A stretch of 14,911 bases of DNA from Candidatus Aminicenantota bacterium (lineage in GTDB: Bacteria; Acidobacteriota; Aminicenantia; Aminicenantales; Aminicenantaceae): the NCBI GenBank assembly GCA_030673995.1, contig DAOUYU010000019.1, positions 1-14,911 on the forward strand. Direction: 5' to 3'. The position numbers were made by a program, and so were the translations under genes. How positions within the stretch are numbered: the first letter of the stretch is position 1; each line of letters starts with the position of its first letter. This document shows, one piece after another, positions 1 through 7,397 of this stretch. The notes beneath the pieces are model-generated. The model was not told the DNA's origin. It was given only the letters and a program-made list of their open reading frames with translations, and ran no database searches.

Positions 1-1596
1 ATAGGAAAAGAAGAAAATTTTGCCGGGGCTGTAGATCTGGTAACCAGAAAAGCATATATTTTTGAGCGAAATGAGAGTGGAAAATTCAAGGAGGAAGAGA
101 TCCCTGCAGAACTGAAAGATGAAGCCGACAAAAAGTTTGCAGAGCTGACAGAGATGGTTGCTGAAAACGATGAGCAGTTGATGGAAAAATATTTCGAAAA
201 AGGAGAACTATCTCCTGAAGAGCTTATTAAAGGTCTCAGGAAAAGCATTCTCGATCGGCAGTTGTATCCCATCTTCATCACCTCGGCTATTTTAAACATC
301 GGAACGCAATCCATCCTCGATGGAGTCGTGAATTTTTTGCCATCCCCTCAGGAAAGAGAAGAAATAGAAGGAAAGGAAGGAATCGTTAAGCTGTCTCTTG
401 ATGAGCCTTTCTCTGCTCTGGTTTTCAAAACGATTTCTGATCCCTATACAGGAAGGATCTCCTTGATGAGAGTATTCTCCGGCAGAGTGAACCCGGACGC
501 AACTGTTACTAATTCCAGAAATGGTGCGAGTGAAAAACTTGCAGGTCTATTCTTTCTCCAGGGAAAGGAACAGATACCCGCAGGTCAGGCCAAAGCCGGA
601 GACCTTGTAGCTACCGCTAAATTGAAAGAAACCTCTACTGGAGATACACTGTGTGCCAAAGGGGCGTCTGTTGAATTTCCTGATATCACATTTCCCGAGC
701 CTTCTATATCCTTTGCTATAGAACCGAAGACTCGTGCGGATGAGGATAGAATTTCTCAGGCTGTTCATCGGATTACAGAAGAAGACCCTACCGTTAGAAT
801 AGAAAGGGATCCTGAGACCAATGAATTGATCATCTCCGGCAACGGACAACTCCATGTGGAGATTATTATCGACCGGTTAAAGAAAAGATATGGTGTAGAT
901 GTAGGGCTCAAGCCTCCCAAAATTCCTTACAAAGAAACGATCAAAGGAAGGTCAGATGTTCAGGGTAAATACAAGAAACAAACAGGAGGGCGAGGACAGT
1001 ATGGGGATGTCAAGATAAAGATGGAGCCTCTTCCTAAAGGAAAGGGTTTTGAATTTGTGGATAAAATATTTGGAGGATCTGTTCCGAGAAATTATATCCC
1101 TTCGATCGAAAAAGGAATTCAGGAAGCTCGGAAAAAAGGTGTAGTAGCCGGCCATCAGACCGTTGATTTTAAGGTCACACTCTATGATGGCTCTTATCAT
1201 GATGTCGACTCTTCTGATATAGCCTTCAAGATTGCAGCCTCGATGGCATTCAAAAAAGGGATGAAGGAGGCAAGGCCTACACTGCTCGAACCGATCATGA
1301 ATGTTGAGGTTTATTCGCCTGAAGCAAATATGGGAGATATCATGGGAAACCTTAACGGGCGGAGAGGAAAAGTTCAAGGAATGGAGCAAAAGGGAAATTT
1401 ACGCATCGTAAAAGCACAGGTGCCCATGGCTGAGATGCTGGATTTTGAACCCACTCTCACCTCAATTACCGGAGGCAGAGGATCCTTCATCATGGAATTC
1501 TCACATTACGAAGAAATTCCGCACCAACTCCAGCAGAAAATCATCAATGAGGCAATAAAAGAGGGCCGGATAAAGCCGGAAGAAGAAGATAAATAA
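1..1596 (+). CDS. fusA: Elongation factor G, 5'-truncated by the window edge
   Basis: GTPase that drives tRNA-mRNA translocation on the ribosome, cytoplasmic. The reading frame is open from base 1, so the true start is outside the window and about the first 165 residues (P-loop, switch regions, NKxD) are missing; 531 residues remain. The fragment begins in the G' insert (IGKEENFAGAVDLV). Domain II starts around EPFSALVFKT, domain III holds the EDP...GQLHVEII region, and domain IV holds GGRGQYG and the tip segment SYHDVDSSDIAFKIAA. The C-terminal domain contains GRRGKVQGME. The C-terminal tail (SHYEEIPHQLQQKII plus a charged end) differs from E. coli EF-G and recalls the secondary EF-G paralogs found in many bacteria, but the fragment alone does not settle which paralog it is. 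The 99 bases to the next gene hold no obvious terminator. Confidence 0.95.
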   Translation: MGKEENFAGAVDLVTRKAYIFERNESGKFKEEEIPAELKDEADKKFAELTEMVAENDEQLMEKYFEKGELSPEELIKGLRKSILDRQLYPIFITSAILNIGTQSILDGVVNFLPSPQEREEIEGKEGIVKLSLDEPFSALVFKTISDPYTGRISLMRVFSGRVNPDATVTNSRNGASEKLAGLFFLQGKEQIPAGQAKAGDLVATAKLKETSTGDTLCAKGASVEFPDITFPEPSISFAIEPKTRADEDRISQAVHRITEEDPTVRIERDPETNELIISGNGQLHVEIIIDRLKKRYGVDVGLKPPKIPYKETIKGRSDVQGKYKKQTGGRGQYGDVKIKMEPLPKGKGFEFVDKIFGGSVPRNYIPSIEKGIQEARKKGVVAGHQTVDFKVTLYDGSYHDVDSSDIAFKIAASMAFKKGMKEARPTLLEPIMNVEVYSPEANMGDIMGNLNGRRGKVQGMEQKGNLRIVKAQVPMAEMLDFEPTLTSITGGRGSFIMEFSHYEEIPHQLQQKIINEAIKEGRIKPEEEDK

Positions 1597-1695
1597 AGAG
1601 AAGAAATAGAGCTTTAAAATTCATTTCAAATCGATTCTGCTCATTTTATGCTCTAACACACTGATAATAATATTTTTAAAGGAAGTGATAAAAGA

Positions 1696-2925
1696 ATGAA
1701 AATAAAAAAAATAGCAGCCATCTCAATTTTGCTTTTTACTTTTTCTATGCTTTTCGGGCAGGAGGAAGAGGACAAAACTTTGATTCTCAAAATCGGGAAC
1801 AAAAGGTTCAAAGATAAGGTAATGGATGTCTCCTCAGGAAAAGTCTATTCAGCAAAAGAGGGAAGGTCAATCTCATTTCAAAAAATGATCAAAGAGATGA
1901 AGGATAGCGATTTCATTTATGTCGGAGAAACTCACACAAGCCTGTCCATGCATGAAGTGCAGTTCAAGATCATTCAGGCCCTGTACGAGCAAGATAGAAA
2001 TGTATTTGTTGGCTTAGAAATGTTTCCTGTCAACTTCCAGGACGTTTTGAATAAATGGAGTATGGCCATTCTTTCCCGGGATGAGTTTATTCAGGAATCT
2101 CAGTGGTATGTCAACTGGAATTACAATTTTGGTTTTTATGAGAGAATATTTGAATTTGCCAAGGACCATAAAGTCCCTCTCTCTGCATTGAATGTTCCTA
2201 GAGAAATTATCACAGAAATCAGGAAAAAGGGTTGGGATGCTCTTTCAGAAGAGGAAAAAAAGCTTATTCCCCAGCCTGACCTCTCTAATGAAGAACACAG
2301 GGCCTTTATTCGTGCGATTTTTGAAAGCTCCGGACACCCTACACAGATGAAGGGAAAAGGCCTGGATATGGCATTCGAGGGACTTTACCGGGCTCAGTCT
2401 GCATGGGACGAGGTTATGGCTTTCTATGCTCTTCAATCTCGAAAGAGAGAAGATAAAAAAGTTATAGTGCTGGCTGGCTCTGGCCATCTCCTATATAATT
2501 TGGGGATAAACCGCCGGGTTTACGAGAAAAGTCATCTGCCTTATAAGACAGTGATATGTGTTGTTATCCCTGAAGGGGAAGAGAGTGTGCAGGTTTCCAG
2601 GAGTCTTGCCGATTATGTCTGGGGTGTAGCAGAGGAAAAGATGTCTGCCTTTCCACATATAGGATTGCGATTTAAAAAATTCGACAGACTGGACAATCTG
2701 GTTATCGAACGTAAGCCCATGATCGGAGTGGCTGCGGGTGCAAATTTTAAGAAGGGTGATGTTTTACTTTCAGTGGATGGAAAAAACTTTTCCGATATAA
2801 ATGAGCTTAGAATTTATCTAGCCCGATTCAACTGGAACGATGATGTGAAATTTTATCTTCTACGAGATGCCCAAGAAATAGAAGTACTTTTGAAATTCCA
2901 ACCCCCGGAGAAAGATGGGAGCTAA
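1696..2925 (+). CDS. Exported ChaN-family protein with C-terminal PDZ domain
   Basis: Protein of 409 residues. Residues 1-21 form a signal peptide (lysine-rich start, hydrophobic core, likely cut near FG-Q); there is no lipobox cysteine, unlike E. coli ChaN, a haem-binding lipoprotein. The ChaN-like (DUF399) domain spans about 65-295: GETH at 77-80 with H86 and Q89, GLEMF at 106-110, AQSAWDEVMA at 233-242 and GSGHLLYNLG at 261-270. Residues about 320-403 look like a PDZ domain (IGVAAGANFKKGDVLLSVDG...). Family knowledge suggests iron or haem binding in the periplasm, and PDZ domains bind protein C-termini, so a role at the cell envelope is likely. The substrate is unknown. A purine-rich AAAGGAAG lies about 11-12 bases before the ATG, a rather long spacing. 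The downstream gene is not obviously linked. Confidence 0.85.
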   Translation: MKIKKIAAISILLFTFSMLFGQEEEDKTLILKIGNKRFKDKVMDVSSGKVYSAKEGRSISFQKMIKEMKDSDFIYVGETHTSLSMHEVQFKIIQALYEQDRNVFVGLEMFPVNFQDVLNKWSMAILSRDEFIQESQWYVNWNYNFGFYERIFEFAKDHKVPLSALNVPREIITEIRKKGWDALSEEEKKLIPQPDLSNEEHRAFIRAIFESSGHPTQMKGKGLDMAFEGLYRAQSAWDEVMAFYALQSRKREDKKVIVLAGSGHLLYNLGINRRVYEKSHLPYKTVICVVIPEGEESVQVSRSLADYVWGVAEEKMSAFPHIGLRFKKFDRLDNLVIERKPMIGVAAGANFKKGDVLLSVDGKNFSDINELRIYLARFNWNDDVKFYLLRDAQEIEVLLKFQPPEKDGS

Positions 2926-3015
2926 GAATTCATAAATGGCTTGCAGTCTTTTTACATAAATTTGATTTCATCTCCCGATTACGGGAAGAATCTTATAATA
3001 AAACGGAGGGTGTAA

Positions 3016-3264
3016 ATGTTCGGAAAAAAATGTTTTAGATCCTTGATTTTATTGATTTTTTTGATTTCTTTCTTCCCTTTCATCTCCCATGCGGAAACAG
3101 TTAAAACTCCAGCTGAGAAGACAGGCTACTCTCGCTGGTTCCAGAGTCAGGCGATTTCTTTCCTTTTTACAGATTTGTCGGCACTAAGAAATTGCCCCTT
3201 ATCCCGTATAAAAACTGGAAGAGATAAAGAGGAGTGCTATTTTTTCTCAGTCAGCTCGAGATAG
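3016..3264 (+). CDS. Small hypothetical exported protein, possibly a gene remnant
   Basis: Open frame of 82 codons that I do not recognise. It starts with a clear signal peptide: residues 1-26 have basic residues, a long Leu/Ile/Phe core, and end in SHA-ET, a good signal peptidase I site. A strong ribosome binding site (GGAGGGTG) sits just before the ATG, so initiation is plausible. The mature part is only about 56 residues, lacks a recognisable domain, and becomes low in character after about residue 55. Its last 28 bases overlap the 3' end of the convergent hydrolase gene. Either it is a small secreted protein, or it is the preserved 5' end of a longer gene whose body was lost when the hydrolase gene came to abut it. 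I lean slightly to the second. Confidence 0.4.
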   Translation: MFGKKCFRSLILLIFLISFFPFISHAETVKTPAEKTGYSRWFQSQAISFLFTDLSALRNCPLSRIKTGRDKEECYFFSVSSR

Positions 3265-4142
3265 ATAGTCTCGACAAGGCTGAGCCAGCGGCGTCTGCCA
3301 GGACGAGCGGGGCGATCCTCCACGTTGAAGACCTTCTTGATTTCGTCCAGAGATTTTCCTTCCTTGATAAGAGCCTTTATCTTTACCTGTTTATCTTCAA
3401 GGGATTTTATCAAGCCCTTAATATCGGCTGGGCTGGCAATGTCGCCGTGACCGTGGACAAAGGTATCTGCGTCGAGCTTCAGGATGCTTTTTAAAGTTTT
3501 AACCAGCCCGAAGGAGTTTCCGTTTTTGTGTCGATGGATCAGGGGATCTCTGTCAAGGAATATGAGGTCTCCTAGGAAAGCGACTTTCTCATGCGGGAAA
3601 TAGACAACAACATCACCGCTTGTGTGTGCCGGGCCAAAATAGTACAACTTGATCACTTTGTCTCCGGAATAGAGCTTCATTTTTTCAGAGAAAGTCAGGC
3701 GGGGAAGATAAAACCTTTTAGCAGGATCCTTGAATGCTTGTGCGTCTTCCATGTCCTTTCGTGTTTGATGGTGGGAGACAACGGTTACATCTTTGGGAAA
3801 GCCGTCGAGACCGCCGACATGGTCGCCATCGCTGTGTGTAATGAGAACAAATTTTATGGGATTGGGCGTGAGCTTTCTGATTTCAGCGATCATCTGTTTG
3901 GCTGATTCTGGAGCTGTTTTTGCATCGATAACAAAGACTTCTTTTTCTCCAATAAAGAATCCGGTGTTGGCTCCACTCCCTCCTTTAGCTTCGTAGATAT
4001 TTCCTTTGACCTTATGGACTGTGACAGGCGGAGGTTCTTGTCTTTTTTGAGGGGGTTGTTTCTGCTGGCCTATTAGAAGTGAAGAGAAAGAAAAGAATAG
4101 GATAAACACTGTGAGAAGATAAAGTCTGAAGATGTTTTTCAT
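3237..4142 (-). CDS. Exported metallo-beta-lactamase-fold hydrolase
   Basis: Protein of 301 residues with a signal peptide (1-25, hydrophobic core, ending LLIG-QQ) followed by a proline/glutamine-rich linker, so it probably acts outside the cytoplasm. The metallo-beta-lactamase fold runs from about 40 to 235: the metal motif is HSDGDH at 103-108, followed by GPAHTSGD (H173), FLGD (D192) and VHGHGD (H230/H232). In the usual HxHxDH motif the second histidine is replaced here by aspartate (D105). The C-terminal 50 residues form a charged helical extension. The family includes lactonases, glyoxalases and sulfatases, and nothing in the sequence points to one substrate. A good Shine-Dalgarno (AAGGAGG) precedes the start. 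The gene lies 34 bases downstream of the PHP gene on the same strand and may share its transcript. Confidence 0.85.
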   Translation of the reverse strand: MKNIFRLYLLTVFILFFSFSSLLIGQQKQPPQKRQEPPPVTVHKVKGNIYEAKGGSGANTGFFIGEKEVFVIDAKTAPESAKQMIAEIRKLTPNPIKFVLITHSDGDHVGGLDGFPKDVTVVSHHQTRKDMEDAQAFKDPAKRFYLPRLTFSEKMKLYSGDKVIKLYYFGPAHTSGDVVVYFPHEKVAFLGDLIFLDRDPLIHRHKNGNSFGLVKTLKSILKLDADTFVHGHGDIASPADIKGLIKSLEDKQVKIKALIKEGKSLDEIKKVFNVEDRPARPGRRRWLSLVETIYLELTEKK

Positions 4143-4176
4143 TTTAATCCTCCTTGAATTTAATGGTTTACAGGTA

Positions 4177-4863
4177 TCACAGCCTGCGTGGTGCTTTAAG
4201 TCTTTTAAATAGAAAAAAATTTATAGCCACCCTGCCCATAGTGAACAGTGAAACAGGAGTTGTGTGAATTTCAATTTTCCCCTTTTTAATGGCTTTGATG
4301 ATAGAGGGAATGTTCTTTTCGGCTTCAACAAGGCTATATGTTGTCCCAAACTGCCAGATGTTGTGGCAGTCTGAAGTTCCTATTTGGGGTTTTTTATATA
4401 ACTCGGCTGCACGGACTGCCTTCTTGTTGTAGTTTATGAGATGGTTATAAAAATGACAGAATTCGATTGCATCAAAAAAGTGAAGGTAGGAAAACAAGTT
4501 AGATTTCAATGATTTTGAATTTGGAAAAAAAGGATGTGGGGCGATGATCAAATTTTTTTCATTTTTTATTTTTTCCAGGTCCTTTAATGATCTATCTTGG
4601 GAGATTGTTTTGAAATCGGGGTTGATGATCAGCACATGCTTACCGGATAAAACGGCTTCCATACCAGGGATGAGCAGGATTCCTTTTTTCTCCGCGTATC
4701 CAGCTAACTCCGTGTTATAGGTGACCGTATTATGATTAGTGATAGCCAGGGCATCAATTCCTACTTGACTCGCTCTGTCGATGAGCTGGCGCGCATCGTA
4801 TTTGATGTATTCATAAGGATCTTCAGCAGTGTGTGTATGGAGATCGACTTTTAATTTTGTCAT
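4177..4863 (-). CDS. PHP-domain metal-dependent phosphoesterase
   Basis: Protein of 228 residues, cytoplasmic by sequence. PHP-superfamily motifs appear in order: DLHTHT at 7-12, ITNHN at 41-45, a metal-ligand glutamate in GMEA (E69), H75, APHP (H110) and GTSDCHN at 162-168. These are the residues expected to bind a metal cluster in PHP phosphoesterases. The length fits the small stand-alone type (YciV/TrpH-like), not the DNA polymerase-linked domains. Motif II has Asn-His where many members have Asp-His. The substrate cannot be told from sequence; nucleotides or small phosphate esters are typical. The C-terminal 20 residues are basic and hydrophobic, so membrane contact is possible. The ribosome binding site (AAGGAT) is weak and lies at the edge of the tandem repeat region that separates this gene from sucD. 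Confidence 0.8.
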   Translation of the reverse strand: MTKLKVDLHTHTAEDPYEYIKYDARQLIDRASQVGIDALAITNHNTVTYNTELAGYAEKKGILLIPGMEAVLSGKHVLIINPDFKTISQDRSLKDLEKIKNEKNLIIAPHPFFPNSKSLKSNLFSYLHFFDAIEFCHFYNHLINYNKKAVRAAELYKKPQIGTSDCHNIWQFGTTYSLVEAEKNIPSIIKAIKKGKIEIHTTPVSLFTMGRVAINFFLFKRLKAPRRL

Positions 4864-4867
4864 TTAT

Positions 4868-4990
4868 CTTAATCCTTATCCCTTCTTTCTTACTATGAGC
4901 CATGAGCTTCTTCCTTAATCCTTAATCCTTAATCCTTAATCCTTATCCCTTCTTTCTTACTATGAGCTATGAGCTATGAGCTTCTTCCTT
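4868..4990. repeat. Nested tandem and direct repeats between sucD and the PHP gene
   Basis: A block of about 50 bases occurs twice, at 4868-4916 and 4935-4990. Both copies share CTTAATCCTTATCCC, then TTCTTTCTTAC, then TATGAGC heptamers, then TTCTTCCTT. The second copy has three TATGAGC heptamers in tandem; the first has one TATGAGC and one CATGAGC. Between the blocks, CTTAATC is repeated four times without error (4914-4941), the first copy overlapping the end of the first block and the last one opening the second block. The array covers nearly the whole gap and ends at the sucD stop codon. Read on the gene strand it gives repeated GGATTAAG and AAGAAGGGAT, which resemble Shine-Dalgarno sequences. 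Confidence 0.95.
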
Positions 4991-5859
4991 CAGCTTAATG
5001 CTTCTCTAACTTTTTGGCCGATTTCGGCCGGGCTTATTGCAACATATACTCCGGCTTTCTCCAGCGCTTCCATTTTTTCCTTGGCAGTGCCTTTTCCTCC
5101 GGCGATGATAGCACCCGCATGGCCCATTCTTCTTCCGGGGGGAGCAGTCTGTCCGGCGATAAAGCTGACGACCGGCTTTGGAAATTCTTTGTTGATATAT
5201 TCAGCCGCTTCTTCCTCTGCTGTTCCTCCTATCTCTCCGATCAGGATGACAGCCTCTGTGTCTTTGTCCTCTTTAAAAAACTCCAGGAGTTCGATAAATT
5301 TAAGGCCGACAATTGGGTCTCCGCCTATGCCCACGGCTGTTGATTGACCATAGCCCATTTGAGAGACTTGTTGAACAGCTTCGTACGTTAACGTGCCGGA
5401 GCGGGAAATGATACCGATCGTTCCAGGAGAATGAATATGGCCGGGCATGATCCCGATTTTACATTTTCCAGGGGATATGATACCCGGAGTGTTGGGTCCG
5501 ATAAGAGAACAGTCTTTATCATTGAGGAATGTTTTAACCTTGATCATATCAAAGGTCGGGATTCCTTCGGTAATGCAGACAACGACTTTAATCCCTGTAT
5601 CTGCAGCTTCCATGATGGCATCTGCTGCAAAAAAGGGAGGAACAAAAATGGCAGAGGCGTTCGCATCTTCTTTTTCAACCGCTTGGGCCACAGAGTTATA
5701 AACCGGAATGTTGAGATGGGTTATTCCTCCCTTCCCTGGGGTAACTCCGGCGACAACTGCGGTTCCATACTCCTGCATCTTTTCGGTGTGGAAGGTTCCT
5801 TCACCTCCAGTTATCCCTTGAACAACGACTCGAGTTTTTTCATCGATTAATATACTCAT
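4990..5859 (-). CDS. sucD: Succinyl-CoA synthetase, alpha subunit
   Basis: Alpha subunit of the enzyme that interconverts succinyl-CoA and succinate with ADP/GDP phosphorylation in the TCA cycle. The 289-residue length matches the family. The N-terminal CoA-binding Rossmann domain has VVQGITGGEGTFH at about 12-24, and IGPNTPGIISPG follows around residues 119-130. The phosphorylated catalytic histidine lies in RMGHAGAII (H247 by count, equivalent to H246 of E. coli). GGTAEEEAAEYI is the second typical block. It follows sucC with a 14-base gap and its own ribosome binding site (AAAGGAG), so the two form an operon. Its stop codon abuts the downstream repeat array. Confidence 0.97.
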   Translation of the reverse strand: MSILIDEKTRVVVQGITGGEGTFHTEKMQEYGTAVVAGVTPGKGGITHLNIPVYNSVAQAVEKEDANASAIFVPPFFAADAIMEAADTGIKVVVCITEGIPTFDMIKVKTFLNDKDCSLIGPNTPGIISPGKCKIGIMPGHIHSPGTIGIISRSGTLTYEAVQQVSQMGYGQSTAVGIGGDPIVGLKFIELLEFFKEDKDTEAVILIGEIGGTAEEEAAEYINKEFPKPVVSFIAGQTAPPGRRMGHAGAIIAGGKGTAKEKMEALEKAGVYVAISPAEIGQKVREALS

Positions 5860-5873
5860 GATCTACTCCTTTC

Positions 5874-7034
5874 TTACTGTTTGGCAAGTGGAACAACTTT
5901 TTCAGCCGCTTCTTTCATCGACTCGGCATGGTAAAAAGAGAGTCCTGATTCTTTTAAAATCTTTTTTCCGCGCTCCACATTTGTTCCTTCGAGTCGAACA
6001 ACCATGGGAACCTTGATGCCCATTTCTTTAGCAGCTTTGACGATGCCATTGGCTACAAGGTCGCAGCGGACAATGCCTCCGAAGATATTGATCAAAGCTG
6101 CCTTAACGTCCTTATCCGAGACAAGAATCTTAAAGGCATTCTTGACTGCTTCTTCAGATACTCCTCCGCCAACGTCGAGGAAGTTTGCCGGCATGCTACC
6201 CGAGTGCATGATGATATCCATGGTGGCCATGGCCAGGCCTGCTCCATTAACCATGCAGCCTACGCTTCCATCCAATTTGATGTAGTTCAAGTTATACTTG
6301 GATGCTTCGACTTCTAGAAGTTCTTCTTCATCCAGATCCCTCATTTCCTGAATGTCAGAGTGACGGGGGAGGGCATTGTCGTCAAAATTCATCTTAGCGT
6401 CCAGGGCGAGGACTGCCCCCTGTTTTGTAATGAGCAAGGGATTTATTTCGGCTAAGGACGCATCCGTGGCTTCGAAGGCTTTGTAAAGGCTCATGATGAA
6501 CTTAACGCCCTGTTTGAAGGTCGCTCCCTCAAGCCCCAGTTTGAAAGCTATATTTCTGGCTTGAAAGGAGAGGAATCCGGTGCCTGGGTTAATATACTCT
6601 TTAAAGATAAGTTCCGGACTCTCGGCAGCGACCTTTTCAATTTCAACACCACCTTCCGGGGAAGCCATCACAACAGGTGCTTCCTTTGCTCTGTCGATGA
6701 CGATCCCCACATAGAGTTCTCGAGCAATATCAAGAGCCTCTTCGATAAGAATTCTTCTCACCAGTTTTCCTTCCGGTCCGGTCTGGGGAGTGACAAGAGT
6801 CATTCCGATCATTTCCCTGGCAATTTTTTCAGCCTCCTGAGGATTTCCGACCAGTTTGATACCGCCTCCTTTGCCTCTTCCGCCTGCATGAACCTGGGCT
6901 TTGAGAACAACTTTGGGGCCGACCTTTTCAGCGATTTCTCGAGCTCTGGATGGATTATCTGTCACTTCTCCCCGGGGGATTTGAACACCGTACTGGTCAA
7001 GAATTTTTTTAGCTTGATATTCATGAATTTTCAT
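5874..7034 (-). CDS. sucC: Succinyl-CoA synthetase, beta subunit
   Basis: Beta subunit of succinyl-CoA synthetase, carrying the nucleotide-binding ATP-grasp domain. It has 386 residues, the usual length. The protein opens with MKIHEYQAKKIL, the family signature. The nucleotide-binding strand and loop KAQVHAGGRGKGGG lies at 45-58. EINPLL supplies a metal-ligand glutamate and asparagine, and DAKMNFDDNA follows it. The C-terminal ligase domain holds GSVGCMVNGAGLAMATMD and NIFGGIVRCD. ADP or GDP preference cannot be told safely. The start is preceded by AAAAGGAT about eight bases upstream. It is the first gene of sucCD and lies after a 363-base non-coding stretch; no good sigma-70 promoter was found directly upstream. 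Confidence 0.97.
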   Translation of the reverse strand: MKIHEYQAKKILDQYGVQIPRGEVTDNPSRAREIAEKVGPKVVLKAQVHAGGRGKGGGIKLVGNPQEAEKIAREMIGMTLVTPQTGPEGKLVRRILIEEALDIARELYVGIVIDRAKEAPVVMASPEGGVEIEKVAAESPELIFKEYINPGTGFLSFQARNIAFKLGLEGATFKQGVKFIMSLYKAFEATDASLAEINPLLITKQGAVLALDAKMNFDDNALPRHSDIQEMRDLDEEELLEVEASKYNLNYIKLDGSVGCMVNGAGLAMATMDIIMHSGSMPANFLDVGGGVSEEAVKNAFKILVSDKDVKAALINIFGGIVRCDLVANGIVKAAKEMGIKVPMVVRLEGTNVERGKKILKESGLSFYHAESMKEAAEKVVPLAKQ

Positions 7035-7117
7035 TGTATTTATCCTTTTTTATAAGTATTGGGTTTTTTGTTTTTTGGTTCTGTTCTGCAGTGACATAGC
7101 AGTAATAATTTTTTTTA

Positions 7118-7181
7118 TGAGATTGCCGCGTCGCTTCCCGCCACGCTCTGCTCGCGGCTTCGGCTCACCCTCGTAATGACA
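7118..7181. repeat. GC-rich extragenic repeat element
   Basis: A GC-rich island in an AT-rich gap. It begins GAGATTGCCGCGTCGC and ends CCTCGTAATGAC. This matches the pattern of a widespread extragenic repeat (GAGATTGC...TCGC...CGCAATGAC and its complement) seen scattered in many bacterial genomes. It can fold through GCCGCG (7125-7130) pairing with CGCGGC (7153-7158). CCTCGTAAT occurs again 26 bases further on (7169-7177 and 7195-7203), so a second partial copy may be attached. Repetitiveness in this genome cannot be tested from one window. Confidence 0.6.
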
Positions 7182-7206
7182 TCTGCATTTCATTCCTCGT
7201 AATAGC

Positions 7207-7272
7207 AAGGAAATACCCAGCTTCGGGACGAGTCCTATTTTTTTAATGTTCTTATGCTGAAGGTATTTCCTT
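7207..7272. repeat. Long inverted repeat able to form a hairpin
   Basis: AAGGAAATACC at 7207-7217 is perfectly complementary to GGTATTTCCTT at 7262-7272. Inside it CAGC (7218-7221) pairs with GCTG (7256-7259), leaving a two-base AA bulge. This gives a stem of about 15 base pairs closing a 34-base loop that itself contains GGACGAGTCC and a seven-T run. It is not a standard intrinsic terminator because no T-run follows the stem on either strand. Confidence 0.8.
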
Positions 7273-7397
7273 CAAACACCGGGATATTTTTGGCAAAAGA
7301 CCAGCAAGATAAATTGGATTAAATATTATCTTATTTCTCTATTTTTTAATTTTCCTGAAATCTTTCTGTGAAATCTTCCGTTTTCTATTAATCTTTC

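Larger units (their letters stand above)
7035..7397. other. Non-coding stretch between the fumarase beta gene and sucC
   Basis: No convincing gene lies in these 363 bases. It contains an extragenic repeat-like element (7118-7181) and an inverted repeat with 11-base perfect arms (7207-7272). The rest is AT-rich, with T-runs on the + strand near 7060-7075 and 7110-7116. The region must hold the 3' end of the icd-mdh-fumarase transcript and probably the promoter of sucCD, but I could not identify a strong example of either. Confidence 0.7.

Noticed and set aside
2971..2999. Promoter or terminator before the small exported ORF
   Set aside because: TATAAT at 2994-2999 has no -35 partner at a normal distance and lies almost on the ribosome binding site; the CCCG/CGGG hairpin just before it is only four pairs and lacks a T-run.
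4868..4990. Possible CRISPR array from repeated units
   Set aside because: The units are heptamers and a duplicated block without unique spacers of regular length, and there are no cas genes nearby.
4976..5850. Long open frames on the + strand opposite sucD
   Set aside because: They lie antisense within a clear sucD gene, have no matching domain, and lack supported starts.
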